Assembly: GCF_022581195.2 (NCBI RefSeq)
Contig: NC_061473.1
Coordinates: 3,534,001-3,598,000 of the forward strand
Direction of reading: 5' to 3'
DNA: 64,000 nt
DNA from: Helicoverpa zea
Taxonomy: Eukaryota; Arthropoda; Insecta; Lepidoptera; Noctuidae
Position numbers and translations under genes: made by a program
Notes under the pieces: model-generated
What the model was told of the DNA's origin: nothing
Seen by the model: the letters and a program-made list of their open reading frames with translations, nothing else
The model's database searches: none
In this document: positions 48,607 through 57,423 of the stretch, piece after piece
Layout: each line of letters starts with the position of its first letter
How positions within the stretch are numbered: position 1 is the stretch's first letter

Positions 48607-48708
48607 CGCAAGTGGTTCGCCAGGCAGCAATGAGCCATGCGCGGCGTGCGCCAATGTGTAAACACCCAAGTGATCGTGGCCACAATTGCGCATTGCCAGG
48701 GGCTTAAC

Positions 48709-49588
48709 TTATTTTGTGGTTCAAACGCCCTCTAGTGGTGAATGGAGAATTATTTAAGCGAAAGATAGCGTACTTCCATTTTGTGTGGTCACGAACACAA
48801 CATTGTGTTTCAACCTTATTGACTAGATGTCGCTGACGTCGGCGCGGCTGTCAGGCGAAATGTTCGAATATCATGAATGATAAGTTAATTTACCTATTTC
48901 ATAATTCGTCAAAACTTACGCAAGTAGTACTAGAAACTCTTACAACCTAAGAAAAATAAACTAATGTAGTATCACAGATTAATATAGTTAGTTTGTAAGC
49001 AGTTTGCAGAATGTCGAACAGGTTCTTAAGTTTTTCAATAGATGTCGCTGACTCCCAGCTCCGTTGTATGAACTTGAACCTCCTTATTACTCATGGTCGC
49101 CTAGTACTCACTGTTTCCATGCGCGAATATGACGGGGCAAAACGGATCGCTACGTCACTGAACGTGCCAACCCGCAGCAGAATGGCATTGAATTGTGGGA
49201 TATTTAGACTTATCTTGAAGTTTATTAATACGTGGGGGGCATTATTTATGTAAAAAAAGATTTCCTTTATAATGAATGTGCTAGAAAATAAATATTGCAT
49301 TGCATGCACACGAGTTTGTAGTTTTGTATTTGAGTGGTAGAACACTTAACTAAAAGTACAACATTTAACATTTTTTTTTAAATAAAATGCGGCTAAAAAA
49401 ACAATTTACCTACCTAACTACACTAAGTAAAACAGATACTTGCTTATTATTTTGAGCCGTATTACGACTATCAAGATTGGTTAACTTTTAGTTAAGCGCC
49501 AAATGGAGTTTAAGTTGTGCAATGGTTGTGCATGTAAGTAACTATTATTAAATTTAATCAAAGATCTAATATTTTGTCATCTGTGATG
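48709..49588. other. No gene seen; noncoding
   Basis: AT-rich sequence between the Harbinger end and the duplicated block. The two short open frames at 49011-49345 overlap on opposite strands and show no recognisable protein. Confidence 0.45.
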
Positions 49589-50450
49589 TATAATAATTGA
49601 AAATTAATGAAAAGCTGCATCATTACCAATCGGAAAAGCCAAAGAAAACAATACTTATTTCATACAACCCAGCGCCACCGCGAGTTTCCTCGAAACTTAT
49701 GTGTCCCTGGTACTTCATAAAGTAGCGGTGGGGTAAATTCGGCCGGCCGAGTGTGACGACACGTGAAATTTTGGCGCCAATGATCTCAATTTTTCTCAGT
49801 AAATACGAAACGGATCAAAATACAACTTGGTTACCTGAAAGTTCATGATAAAAACCTTATTTTGTTAGTTTTCAAAACATGATTAGGTAACTTTTTTAAC
49901 AGAGAAAAATATATCAAACATACCTCTTTTTAAAAAGAGATTCACATATTATGGGCAAACGGGACCGATTTAAGCCTCTTAACTTTTTTCGTAGTTGAGT
50001 ATATACATACTCTTTAAAATTGTAGAAGGAATATTTATCAAATTATCATTTCTAAATTATAAAATTACAAAACCATTTTGTCGCTTACGACTTTTAGTTA
50101 TAAGCTAGCGCGCGTATTGTATCCTCGCCCCGCTCAGACGCTCGCTCAGTCCCCTCTTGGCCTCTTAGGTGCGCGTGCCCGGTTTATGGAATTATTGTTT
50201 ACCGATTTGTCGCCTTAAACAGACTGACAGAATTTCTGCACTTTTTTAATTTTAGGTAATTTTAATCAATTGAATAGATAAGAACCTACATAATAATAAA
50301 TTAACCAGGATAGTTGGAGTTCCTTGGGACAGCAATTGGCTGGTACGATGATGATGATGAAGAAATAAGTCCCAATCCCAAAAGTGGAGCTACATGTATT
50401 TTAGTACTTACCCATTCTCCAATCTCCAAGTGACCACACCACGGGCAGTT
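49589..50450 (+). repeat. Direct duplication, unit A
   Basis: The block starting 'attgaaaattaatgaaaagc' and containing 'aaagtagcggtggggtaaat' (49589-49763) is repeated at 51029-51201. Later parts also match: 'ataataaattaaccaggata' (50293) with 51311, and 'ctccaagtgaccac' (50414) with 51516. Unit A has about 0.4 kb (49780-50200) that unit B lacks. It is diverged, by eye about 10 percent. Confidence 0.7.
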
Positions 50451-50517
50451 AGGCACCTACCTATGTTTTATTTACTCATAATACCTAAAAATAGGAACTA
50501 TTAAGTAATCTCTGCCT

Positions 50518-50659
50518 TTTTTTTAACGACGTCAAAAATCATCAAATGACCTCTCCCGCTGTGGGTTAGCAGCGGTGAGGGAGTGTAAGACAAAAACCGT
50601 CGTAGGCTTTTTATGTACCTGGGCCGCGGTATCTTTTTCGAACAACCCGCAGCTCACTC
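50518..50659 (-). mobile_element. Short retroposon (SINE-like) with 15-bp target duplication
   Basis: It starts with a T run (a poly-A tail on the minus strand), then 'acgacgtcaaaaatcatcaa', 'cctctcccgctgtgggttag' and 'cctgggccgcggtatc'. An exact duplication aagtaatctctgcct lies at 50503-50517 and 50660-50674. The family is common in Lepidoptera. It is noncoding. Confidence 0.75.
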
Positions 50660-50880
50660 AAGTAATCTCTGCCTAATCAACAGCATATTTATGTAAGTAG
50701 GTAGGAACTAAGAAATATTATACCACTAGATCTAGAGGATTTTTTTGATTGAAGGTACTACTAGATAATAATTTAAAAAAACATCTTTCACTGTTGAAAA
50801 GCTTTCACCCTATCCCCATTACATATTATAAGTACGTAGGTACTTAATTAAACGTTAGTACTTGTGATATATTCATAGTA

Positions 50881-50965
50881 ACTATATAGCTTCTGCCTGC
50901 GGTTTAACCCGCGTTTCGAGATTACTGCTTCCCTTTGCCGGATGGTGGCAAAAACTATCCTATGT
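50881..50965 (-). repeat. Helitron-type tail remnant
   Basis: 'tatagcttctgcctgcggtt' and 'taacccgcgtttcgag' are a degenerate minus-strand version of the hairpin plus CTAG end seen at 27330-27523. Only the 3' part is present. Confidence 0.45.
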
Positions 50966-51028
50966 CCTTCTCCCGGGCCCGGGTCCAAGCTGCCTCCTAC
51001 TAAGTTACAGTTTAAGATTATGTGGTGT

Positions 51029-51540
51029 ATACTAATTGAAAATTAATGAAAAGCTGCATCATTACCAATCGAAAAACCCAAAGAAAACAATACTAATTTC
51101 ATGCAACCCAGCGCCATCGCGAGTCTCTTCGGAACTTATGCGTCCCTGGTACTTCCTAAAGTAGCGGTGGGGTAAATTCGGACGGCCTGTGACGACGCAT
51201 TCATAGAAAGAACGACTTGTTTATTAAGATTTCTATACCTTGATATTTCTGTACTTAGGTTATTTTTATGTATTGTTATTGGAATTGAGTAACGAAGTGA
51301 TAAGTACAAAATAATAAATTAACCGGGATAGTGGGCGTTTCTTGGGAGGCCTACTTTCAGCGCTGTACGGCAATGACGATGATGATGAAGTAAATAAGAC
51401 CCAAGTTTAAAAAAGTGGTTCAAATGAACCTTCAATAAATAACATAGCCTAAGCATTAGTCTATGGCCTAAGTAAAAGTTTCTAATAAATAATAATAAGT
51501 GCGTAGAGCGTAGTCAATCTCCGAGTGACCACTGTGAAGC
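51029..51540 (+). repeat. Direct duplication, unit B
   Basis: It matches unit A (49589-50450) in three ordered blocks: 51029-51201, about 51311-51405 and about 51512-51530. Spacing differences come from an internal deletion relative to unit A. Confidence 0.7.
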
Positions 51541-51631
51541 TAGTATTTTATTTACAAAAAATACTTAAGTAGGTACATTTTGGAGAGGAATTAAAACAGA
51601 TTTTGCCAAAATAAATATGGATTTATTAACA

Positions 51632-51637
51632 ACGTAA
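51632..51637 (-). terminator. Candidate poly(A) signal of the pogo-derived gene
   Basis: AATAAA on the minus strand, about 155 bp downstream of the stop codon at 51791. It is the first good match downstream. Position-based inference. Confidence 0.45.
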
Positions 51638-51790
51638 CAACGTCCATGTCAATCAATACACATTCATAATCACATGTTTACTAAATCTAAAATTATCACA
51701 ATCATTATATCTAACAGAATTCCGGGTAAGGAACCTTGTTGAGATCTTTTCGCGCTACTTATAAGTTGCGTAGGTACTTGTATCTTCATC

Positions 51791-53419
51791 TTAATTATTT
51801 TCCATTAGTTTCGAACTTAATGTTTCTTCGTAAGGTTTTAGTAATTCATATATTTGTTTCTTAATATCCCTAGCCCTACTTTCATTTGGATCGATGTCCT
51901 GTAAAATGTTTAACCCGTTTTTGATACCAGTGAGCGCCTCCGACAAATTTTCGACAGTCATGTTTGACGTTGTGTGTCCTAATGCTTCTGAGGTATCGTG
52001 TTCTTCCAATACACTTTGGGCTCGTAATTCCATAAACTCATCTGGTGTGAGTTCTGTAGAGTGAGAATATAACAGCGCCTCGATATCTCTGTCACTGACA
52101 TTTAATTTAAGCTCATGTGCAAGTTGCTCAATATTTTCAATTATTTGTGAAACTCGACTGTGCGTATCGGTCGATTCATCACTCTCATCAGCTCCATTGC
52201 TTGTCAGAAATATCTTCTCCCAGGCCGAGATCCAGTCTTCTTGATCCAAACCTTCCCATGAATCCATGAAAATTCTTATTGTGTGTAGAATATTAAACTT
52301 CTGCCAAGCCATTAAAACTGCTACCATGAAGAGTCTGGCCGAGGCAGCTGGCTCCACAGTAGATTTAATGTACTCCAATAACCGGCGTGTGTAATCTGCT
52401 TTCAGTATTGAGATCAAGTCCGTCATTGGTTGCGAATATGCTTCATCTTGAGATAGAAAAAGTATCTTCACGCGATGGTCAAAGTCAAGCAAAGTGCTAG
52501 GCAAATGTTCTGGGGCGCTGGCAATAATTAGCATGACTTTGAATGGTATTCCATTTGAAGTGCAGTAGTTTTGTACCGAAGGAATGAAATGGTTGCCAAA
52601 CCAGTCCTCGAAGAGAGAAGGCAACATACACGCCCTAGGGTTGGACTTCCAAATGACGGGCAGCCCACCTTTAGACTTACCATGTAAAGCTTTTGGGTTT
52701 TCAGTGCGGTACACCATGAGAGGCTTCAACTTGAAATCTCCTGCTGCATTTCCACCAACCATGATTGTTAATGGGTCCTTAGATTTTTTGAAACCTGTTT
52801 CAGATGCTTGCTCTGCGCGTGCGATTTCACAAGCATCAGGCAATTTCTTCCAAAATAACGACGTGTAGCAAACATTGAATACAGTCTGTGGCGAATAGCC
52901 CCCATTGTTTATGGCCTGTTTTATTCTTTCAACATTTAACTCAGGTTTAGATGCAGTTTCCTGTGTCCCTGCAGCCTTGTACCAGCCACAGCGACGTTTG
53001 AAATCAATATACCAGTATTCGTTTGCATCAAATGTTTCGTCACTATATTCGCTATGTTGTGATTTCAATGACTCAAATAATTCCATGGCTTGTTCACATA
53101 CGCTTTCTTTTGTTAGCTCAATATTGTCCCTAGCTTGGTCAGAGCACCATAACATTAAAATCGATTCTGTTTCAGTTAAAAGCCAGGTTTTTTTAGGTTT
53201 ACTGATTTTCATTCTAGCGTATTCCTCTAAAATACTATCCCTATTTTCCAAAATTCTGCTCACTGTACTTCTATGTAGCTCGAGTTCCTTAGAAATTCCG
53301 TACATCGTCTTTCCGTTTTCATATTCATTTATGACGCGTATCTTGGTTTCTAAACTAATTATTTTATTCTTTTTTTTTTTGGGAACAATATCTCCATTTT
53401 GCGGTGTATTCCTTTTCAT
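51791..53419 (-). CDS. Pogo/Tigger transposase-derived (CENP-B-like) protein, catalytic site lost
   Basis: An intact single-exon frame of 542 residues starts at ATG 53419 (MKRNTPQN); a GTG six codons earlier is not a likely start. Residues 20-63 form a Pipsqueak-type helix-turn-helix (TKIRVINEYENGKTMYGIS). Residues 75-150 form a CENP-B/Tc5-type second DNA-binding domain ending YIDFKRRCGW. Residues 180-380 are a DDE_1 endonuclease domain. In active pogo transposases the first Asp lies in VFNxDETGLFWK; here it is VFNVCYTSLFWK with C184. The second, in LxVDNAPxHP, is IIASAPEHLP with A300. The third, in QPMDxG, is QPMTDL with T333. The fold is kept but catalysis should be lost, while the frame stays open. 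This suggests a domesticated DNA-binding protein such as the CENP-B-like proteins reported in Lepidoptera. No terminal inverted repeats are seen. The acidic C-terminus has no catalytic motif. Confidence 0.9.
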   Translation of the reverse strand: MKRNTPQNGDIVPKKKKNKIISLETKIRVINEYENGKTMYGISKELELHRSTVSRILENRDSILEEYARMKISKPKKTWLLTETESILMLWCSDQARDNIELTKESVCEQAMELFESLKSQHSEYSDETFDANEYWYIDFKRRCGWYKAAGTQETASKPELNVERIKQAINNGGYSPQTVFNVCYTSLFWKKLPDACEIARAEQASETGFKKSKDPLTIMVGGNAAGDFKLKPLMVYRTENPKALHGKSKGGLPVIWKSNPRACMLPSLFEDWFGNHFIPSVQNYCTSNGIPFKVMLIIASAPEHLPSTLLDFDHRVKILFLSQDEAYSQPMTDLISILKADYTRRLLEYIKSTVEPAASARLFMVAVLMAWQKFNILHTIRIFMDSWEGLDQEDWISAWEKIFLTSNGADESDESTDTHSRVSQIIENIEQLAHELKLNVSDRDIEALLYSHSTELTPDEFMELRAQSVLEEHDTSEALGHTTSNMTVENLSEALTGIKNGLNILQDIDPNESRARDIKKQIYELLKPYEETLSSKLMENN

Positions 53420-53950
53420 AATGATATTTTGTAACACAGATTTTCAATAACTCAAATCCTGTCGGTACGCGTATTTGTATGGGCACGTGTATGTAAGAAG
53501 CTTGTTTGATAACAAATGGCGACGTCAACACTTTATCACAATAAACTAAAGGCGAACGAAAGGGAAACGCGGACTATGTAGGTACGTGTGACGCGTTAGC
53601 GGGGCGCGGGGGAACTGGCAATGTACTCTGTGGAAACTGGTCGCGATTGTCGGTCGACTTTGTTTGACAGACAGGCGGCCCGCTAAGTTCAACCACGCAC
53701 AAAAAGATGTCGCTACAGTACAGTTGTATGCGCTGGCGCGAATATTTAACTTTAATTAACTCATTTTCGTATTTTAAACGACTACATATTTAGCCAAACA
53801 AAAAAAAACATGATTTTGATCGATTGATGGTTAGTACTGGTAATAATGCGAACATAGTACCATAATTAATTTAGTCCGAACGGGAGTTAGTAATAACGCC
53901 ATTTTTTATTTATATTTCTTGTTATGAACGATAATTTTGACCTCTCTGTC
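53420..53950. promoter_or_regulatory. Gap holding 5' flank of pogo-derived gene
   Basis: About 530 bp between the minus-strand pogo-derived gene and the plus-strand 5S gene. It has a GC-richer segment (53560-53700) that could be the gene's promoter or 5' UTR. I see no other feature. Confidence 0.35.
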
Positions 53951-54069
53951 GCCAACGTCCATACCACGTTGAATACACCGGTTCTCGTCCGATCACCGAA
54001 GTTAAGCAACATCGGGCGCGGTCAGTACTTGGATGGGTGACCGCCTGGGAACACCGCGTGACGTTGGCC
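53951..54069 (+). rRNA. 5S ribosomal RNA
   Basis: A complete 5S rRNA gene of 119 bp. Helix I is perfect: gccaacgtc (53951-53959) pairs with gacgttggc (54060-54068). The internal control region is intact, with A-box-like gaagttaagcaacatcgggc and C-box region ggtcagtacttggatgggtg followed by accgcc. A Pol III terminator TTTT follows at 54070-54073. No second copy is seen nearby, so it is a dispersed single gene or one that escaped an array. A Helitron-type element starts 30 bp downstream. It could be a pseudogene, but nothing in the sequence shows damage. Confidence 0.95.
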
Positions 54070-54073
54070 TTTT
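54070..54073 (+). terminator. Pol III terminator of 5S gene
   Basis: TTTT directly after the 5S RNA, with a second T run at 54077-54082. Confidence 0.75.
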
Positions 54074-54098
54074 ACCTTTTTTATTTTTACTTTTAAAA

Positions 54099-54289
54099 TC
54101 TTTACTAATATTATAAAGCTGAAGAGTTTGTTTGTTTGAACGCGCTAATCTCAGGAACTACTGGTCCGATTCGAAAATTTATTTCAGTGTTAGATAGCCC
54201 ATTTATCGAGGAAGGCTATAGGCTACTTTTTATCCCGGTACGGGAAGTAGTTCCCACGGGATGCGGGTGAAACCGCTGGAAGAAGCTAG
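54099..54289 (+). mobile_element. Short non-autonomous Helitron-type element
   Basis: It starts TCTTTACTAATATTATAAAG and ends with hairpin GCGG-gtgaaa-CCGC plus tggaagaagCTAG. The flanking bases are A (54098) and T (54290). It is 191 bp and nearly identical to 27330-27523, so both copies are recent. It lies 30 bp after the 5S gene. Confidence 0.85.
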
Positions 54290-57200
54290 TAAATTATATA
54301 GGTACTGAGTCTATGAACTAGGTACGATTTTTTCGAAAAACTACTGCAATATGGAACCTTCATCTTGTAGGCGTGCGGCGCGCCCTGCTAAGATCAGCGT
54401 TCTTATTTTGTACCCATGAATGAAGCGGACACCCTGAATTATTAACATGTAGGCTACTTTATATCCCGATTCCAAAATTGGTTTCCCCGAGAGAATAGAT
54501 AAAATTATAAAATAACCTTTTTACTCAAAGGTTAGCTCATTTCTTTTAAATAATAGGTATGTTTTTTCCTTCACCTAATTTAAGGAGGATTCAACAGTAA
54601 AAACATGGATTAGGTAAGGATTTTAACTATAAAATAAACACAAGAAAGAATCGATATTTTTTTATATTCTTTGACAATATTCCTTGGATTACAACAAAAT
54701 GCGTCAGGAGCATTCATACCACCGAATTAGCCGCCTTCAGTGGCACATTGGATCACTTTGTACAAAAAAAAAACAAAACTGTTCAAGTTACGATGCTATA
54801 AACTTGTAAGGATCGGCGGTTACGTTATTAAGGTTTTTTTTTAATGAGCATTTACCCATCGAAATTATCAATTATTTACATAGTCAAACAAAAATATATA
54901 TAACATTTATACACGACACTACTTATACTAAAATCAGTTTGACTGCAAAAGGCACTAAGTTCTTAGTGTTATTGCTATAGATAGAGTTACCAAAACAGCA
55001 AAAAAAAAAACGGTCTAGTATTATATTTCCGTTGTCTGTAAAAAAGCATGCATTGAAATTCCCCAATAGCCTATTTTCGGGAGACTTAAAAGATTATTCC
55101 ATCTGAAAAAGTAAAAAAAAAATATTGCAAAACTTCATACTCCTTGCTTGTATAGAGATGTTTAATGCCGTTTTAAAGATAAGCCTTCTCTAAAAATAGG
55201 CTGATCTTCAGTTCATTAGATCCATATTTTATTTTATTTTTTATTCACCACTTCACTCTCCACAATGCAGACACAAAAGTTAAATAATCAGTGTGTATCA
55301 CATATGACTTATGGGACAGGCAAGTTACTGGTTCATCATCCTCCGAGCGTTTTTTCCCAACTATGTTGGGGTTGGCTTCCAGTCTAACCGGATGTAGCTG
55401 AGTACCAGTGCTTTAGAAGGAGCGACTGCCCTATCTGACCCCACTCAACCCAGTTACCCGGGCAACCCAATACCCCTTAGGTTAGACTTGGTTAGACTGG
55501 TGTTAGACTTACTGGCAAGTTACTAGTTATAATAATTAATTTATTGACAAAAGCCTGTGAGTGACATCACAATATTGAAAAAAAATAATAATAATCATAG
55601 TTTTAATGTTGTTGCTACCTAATGGAAGCTGTTTTGGTAACACCTTTCAACATGTAACCGCCAACAGTTACAATACTATAACATCTTACATACAACACAA
55701 AACTATTTACACATTAAATAATTACACTTAGTTTCATCTGATAAATTAAAGTAGCTTATTATAAGTTTTCTTGTCGAAATCATTTCATGAATCTTTATGT
55801 ACAAATGTGTTATGGAATCTAATGTTTTACATTAGAATTGAATGACCTGAATTTTGGATGAAATAAAGTAATATTTTTACTCAGAGCTCATATAAGAATG
55901 TGACATTCGCTTCATAGAAATTATGTCAAATTCAATCAAATTGAAAGACAACGGATCGGTTATTGAAATCTGCAGTAAATAGCATATTGGGTAAAACTAG
56001 TGATAACATTGACAGTATTTTGTGATAAAGGTAGCTAATATACTTTTTTTCACCAATTCAAAACTAAACAACTTTGGCGTTTTGTAAACCTTGAATATTT
56101 TTTTTTCTAATAAGAGTTATAACTCATTGAAAATTATCAATTTTCCTAGCTATACTGTACAAGGTAAGATATACAATATATTGTACATAGTTGACCATAT
56201 CATGCTTTCTAAAGGTTTTTAAGCTTACATGTTGAACTATAATGCTAATTGAACACATGTATAATAATTTACATTGAATTGTGACAAATTAAAATTACAA
56301 ATTCTTTCTTTTTATGAATAAGTGTACAAAAGCTGGATGCTTTTAAAATCAGTACGATAAAGAATGGTAATCCATTTACTACACACTTATAAGAACTAAA
56401 AAAAAACATGTCCAAATTGCCTGAAAACTGAATTATTACTTCATAAACATAACACAATTTGTACGAATGTATGTATGAAAAAATTGAAAAAATATTTATT
56501 ATCAATTTTTTTTTACAATGGTTGAGGCCCTAGATCCCATACTAGGATTCCCTGTGTTGTGGGATCTATAATTTGCCTAATTTGCTTTTCCCTATCTGTA
56601 TAATTTGCCTCTTAGTGCTTATTGTTATACAAATTTTGTGATCCAAATAAAAGCAAGACTGGGTATCTGCTGAGTGATGATTAATTTTGACAATGAAGGA
56701 CACCTACATACTTGTGTGTGTTATATCTTAGTATAATAACGTATGAACACTGAATTTGGCACATTCTGGGTGTAGCTTGTGTATGTTTGATATTATATTA
56801 CGACAAAAAGGAAGAGTAAAATATAACAAAAACAAAGACAAACAAGTCAGAAGTTAGCGACAAAATCAAATACTGGGATTATAGATATCCTAAATACGCA
56901 AGGTTAGTTAGGATGTATGTATTTTTGCATGCTTGTTATGTACTCTTTCACGCAAAAACTACCGAATGCATTTTAATAAAACTTGAGACAGCAAAGTGAT
57001 AACTTAAAGATCAAAATAAAATGTAAGCTACTTTTTAACAATGTACGGTGAAACCGCGGGCGGCAGCTAGTCAGTATCCGTTTTTTTTTTCATATAATTA
57101 CGAGAAACATTTTAAAATAATTAATTCTGTCGCGAATATCAGAGTTGCTGAAATGAAAATGGATCTGTAAGATAGTCTTTCATTTAGTTTTGTCTTATTT

Positions 57201-57423
57201 TTGTAAACACTTGTCATTTAAAAACGTTACTTGAAATTGACTCAAAAAGGTGATTATTTACTTAACAGAAAATAAATCAGTTTTAGGCTAATCTTGGTAG
57301 TTATTACATATGTAAAACAAAACTAGATGAATTCAGTTGAGACAGCAAGAGAAAAGTACCAGTCAGAAAAACAAAAACTAAACAATACAACTAATAGAAT
57401 AATTTACACTAGAATCACAGTTC
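54290..57423. other. Intergenic; LINE remnant, no gene seen
   Basis: AT-rich sequence between the 5S/Helitron pair and the zinc-finger gene. It contains the LINE insertion at 55334-55513 and a Helitron-type tail at about 57025-57070 ('gtgaaaccgcgggcggcagc' then tag). The 3' UTR of the zinc-finger gene should lie in 57100-57423, but I could not place its poly(A) signal. Confidence 0.5.
55334..55513 (-). mobile_element. 5'-truncated RTE-type LINE insertion
   Basis: Minus-strand 3' end: 'ccaactatgttggggttggc', 'ccggatgtagctgagtacca', 'cccagttacccgggcaaccc'. The flanks ggcaagttactggtt (55319-55333) and ggcaagttactagtt (55514-55528) are a 15-bp target duplication with one mismatch. It is noncoding and short. 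Confidence 0.7.

Larger units (their letters stand above)
38556..48708 (-). mobile_element. PIF/Harbinger-type DNA transposon, interrupted by BEL/Pao
   Basis: An intact Harbinger transposase gene (46663-48606) lies between repeated inverted sequences. The left arm (38556-38658 joined to 46391-46434 across the BEL insertion) is mirrored at 48212-48412, and end-like sequence with cgatcacttgggtg and tgtttacaca-like motifs is at 48608-48708. The right end near 48708 is followed by TTAA, and PIF/Harbinger elements duplicate a 3-bp TWA target, but I could not pair the two ends unambiguously. Boundaries are therefore approximate. Without the BEL element it would be about 2.4 kb. The second, Myb/SANT-like gene common in this superfamily is not seen. 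Confidence 0.6.

Noticed and set aside
48430..48693. 87-codon minus-strand frame starting at 48693
   Set aside because: Its first 29 codons lie in the inverted repeat and its end runs through a splice donor. Only 48606-48461 was kept, as exon 1 of the transposase.
52584..53450. Plus-strand frames of 94 and 181 codons antisense to the pogo-derived gene
   Set aside because: They are antisense shadows of a well-supported coding frame.
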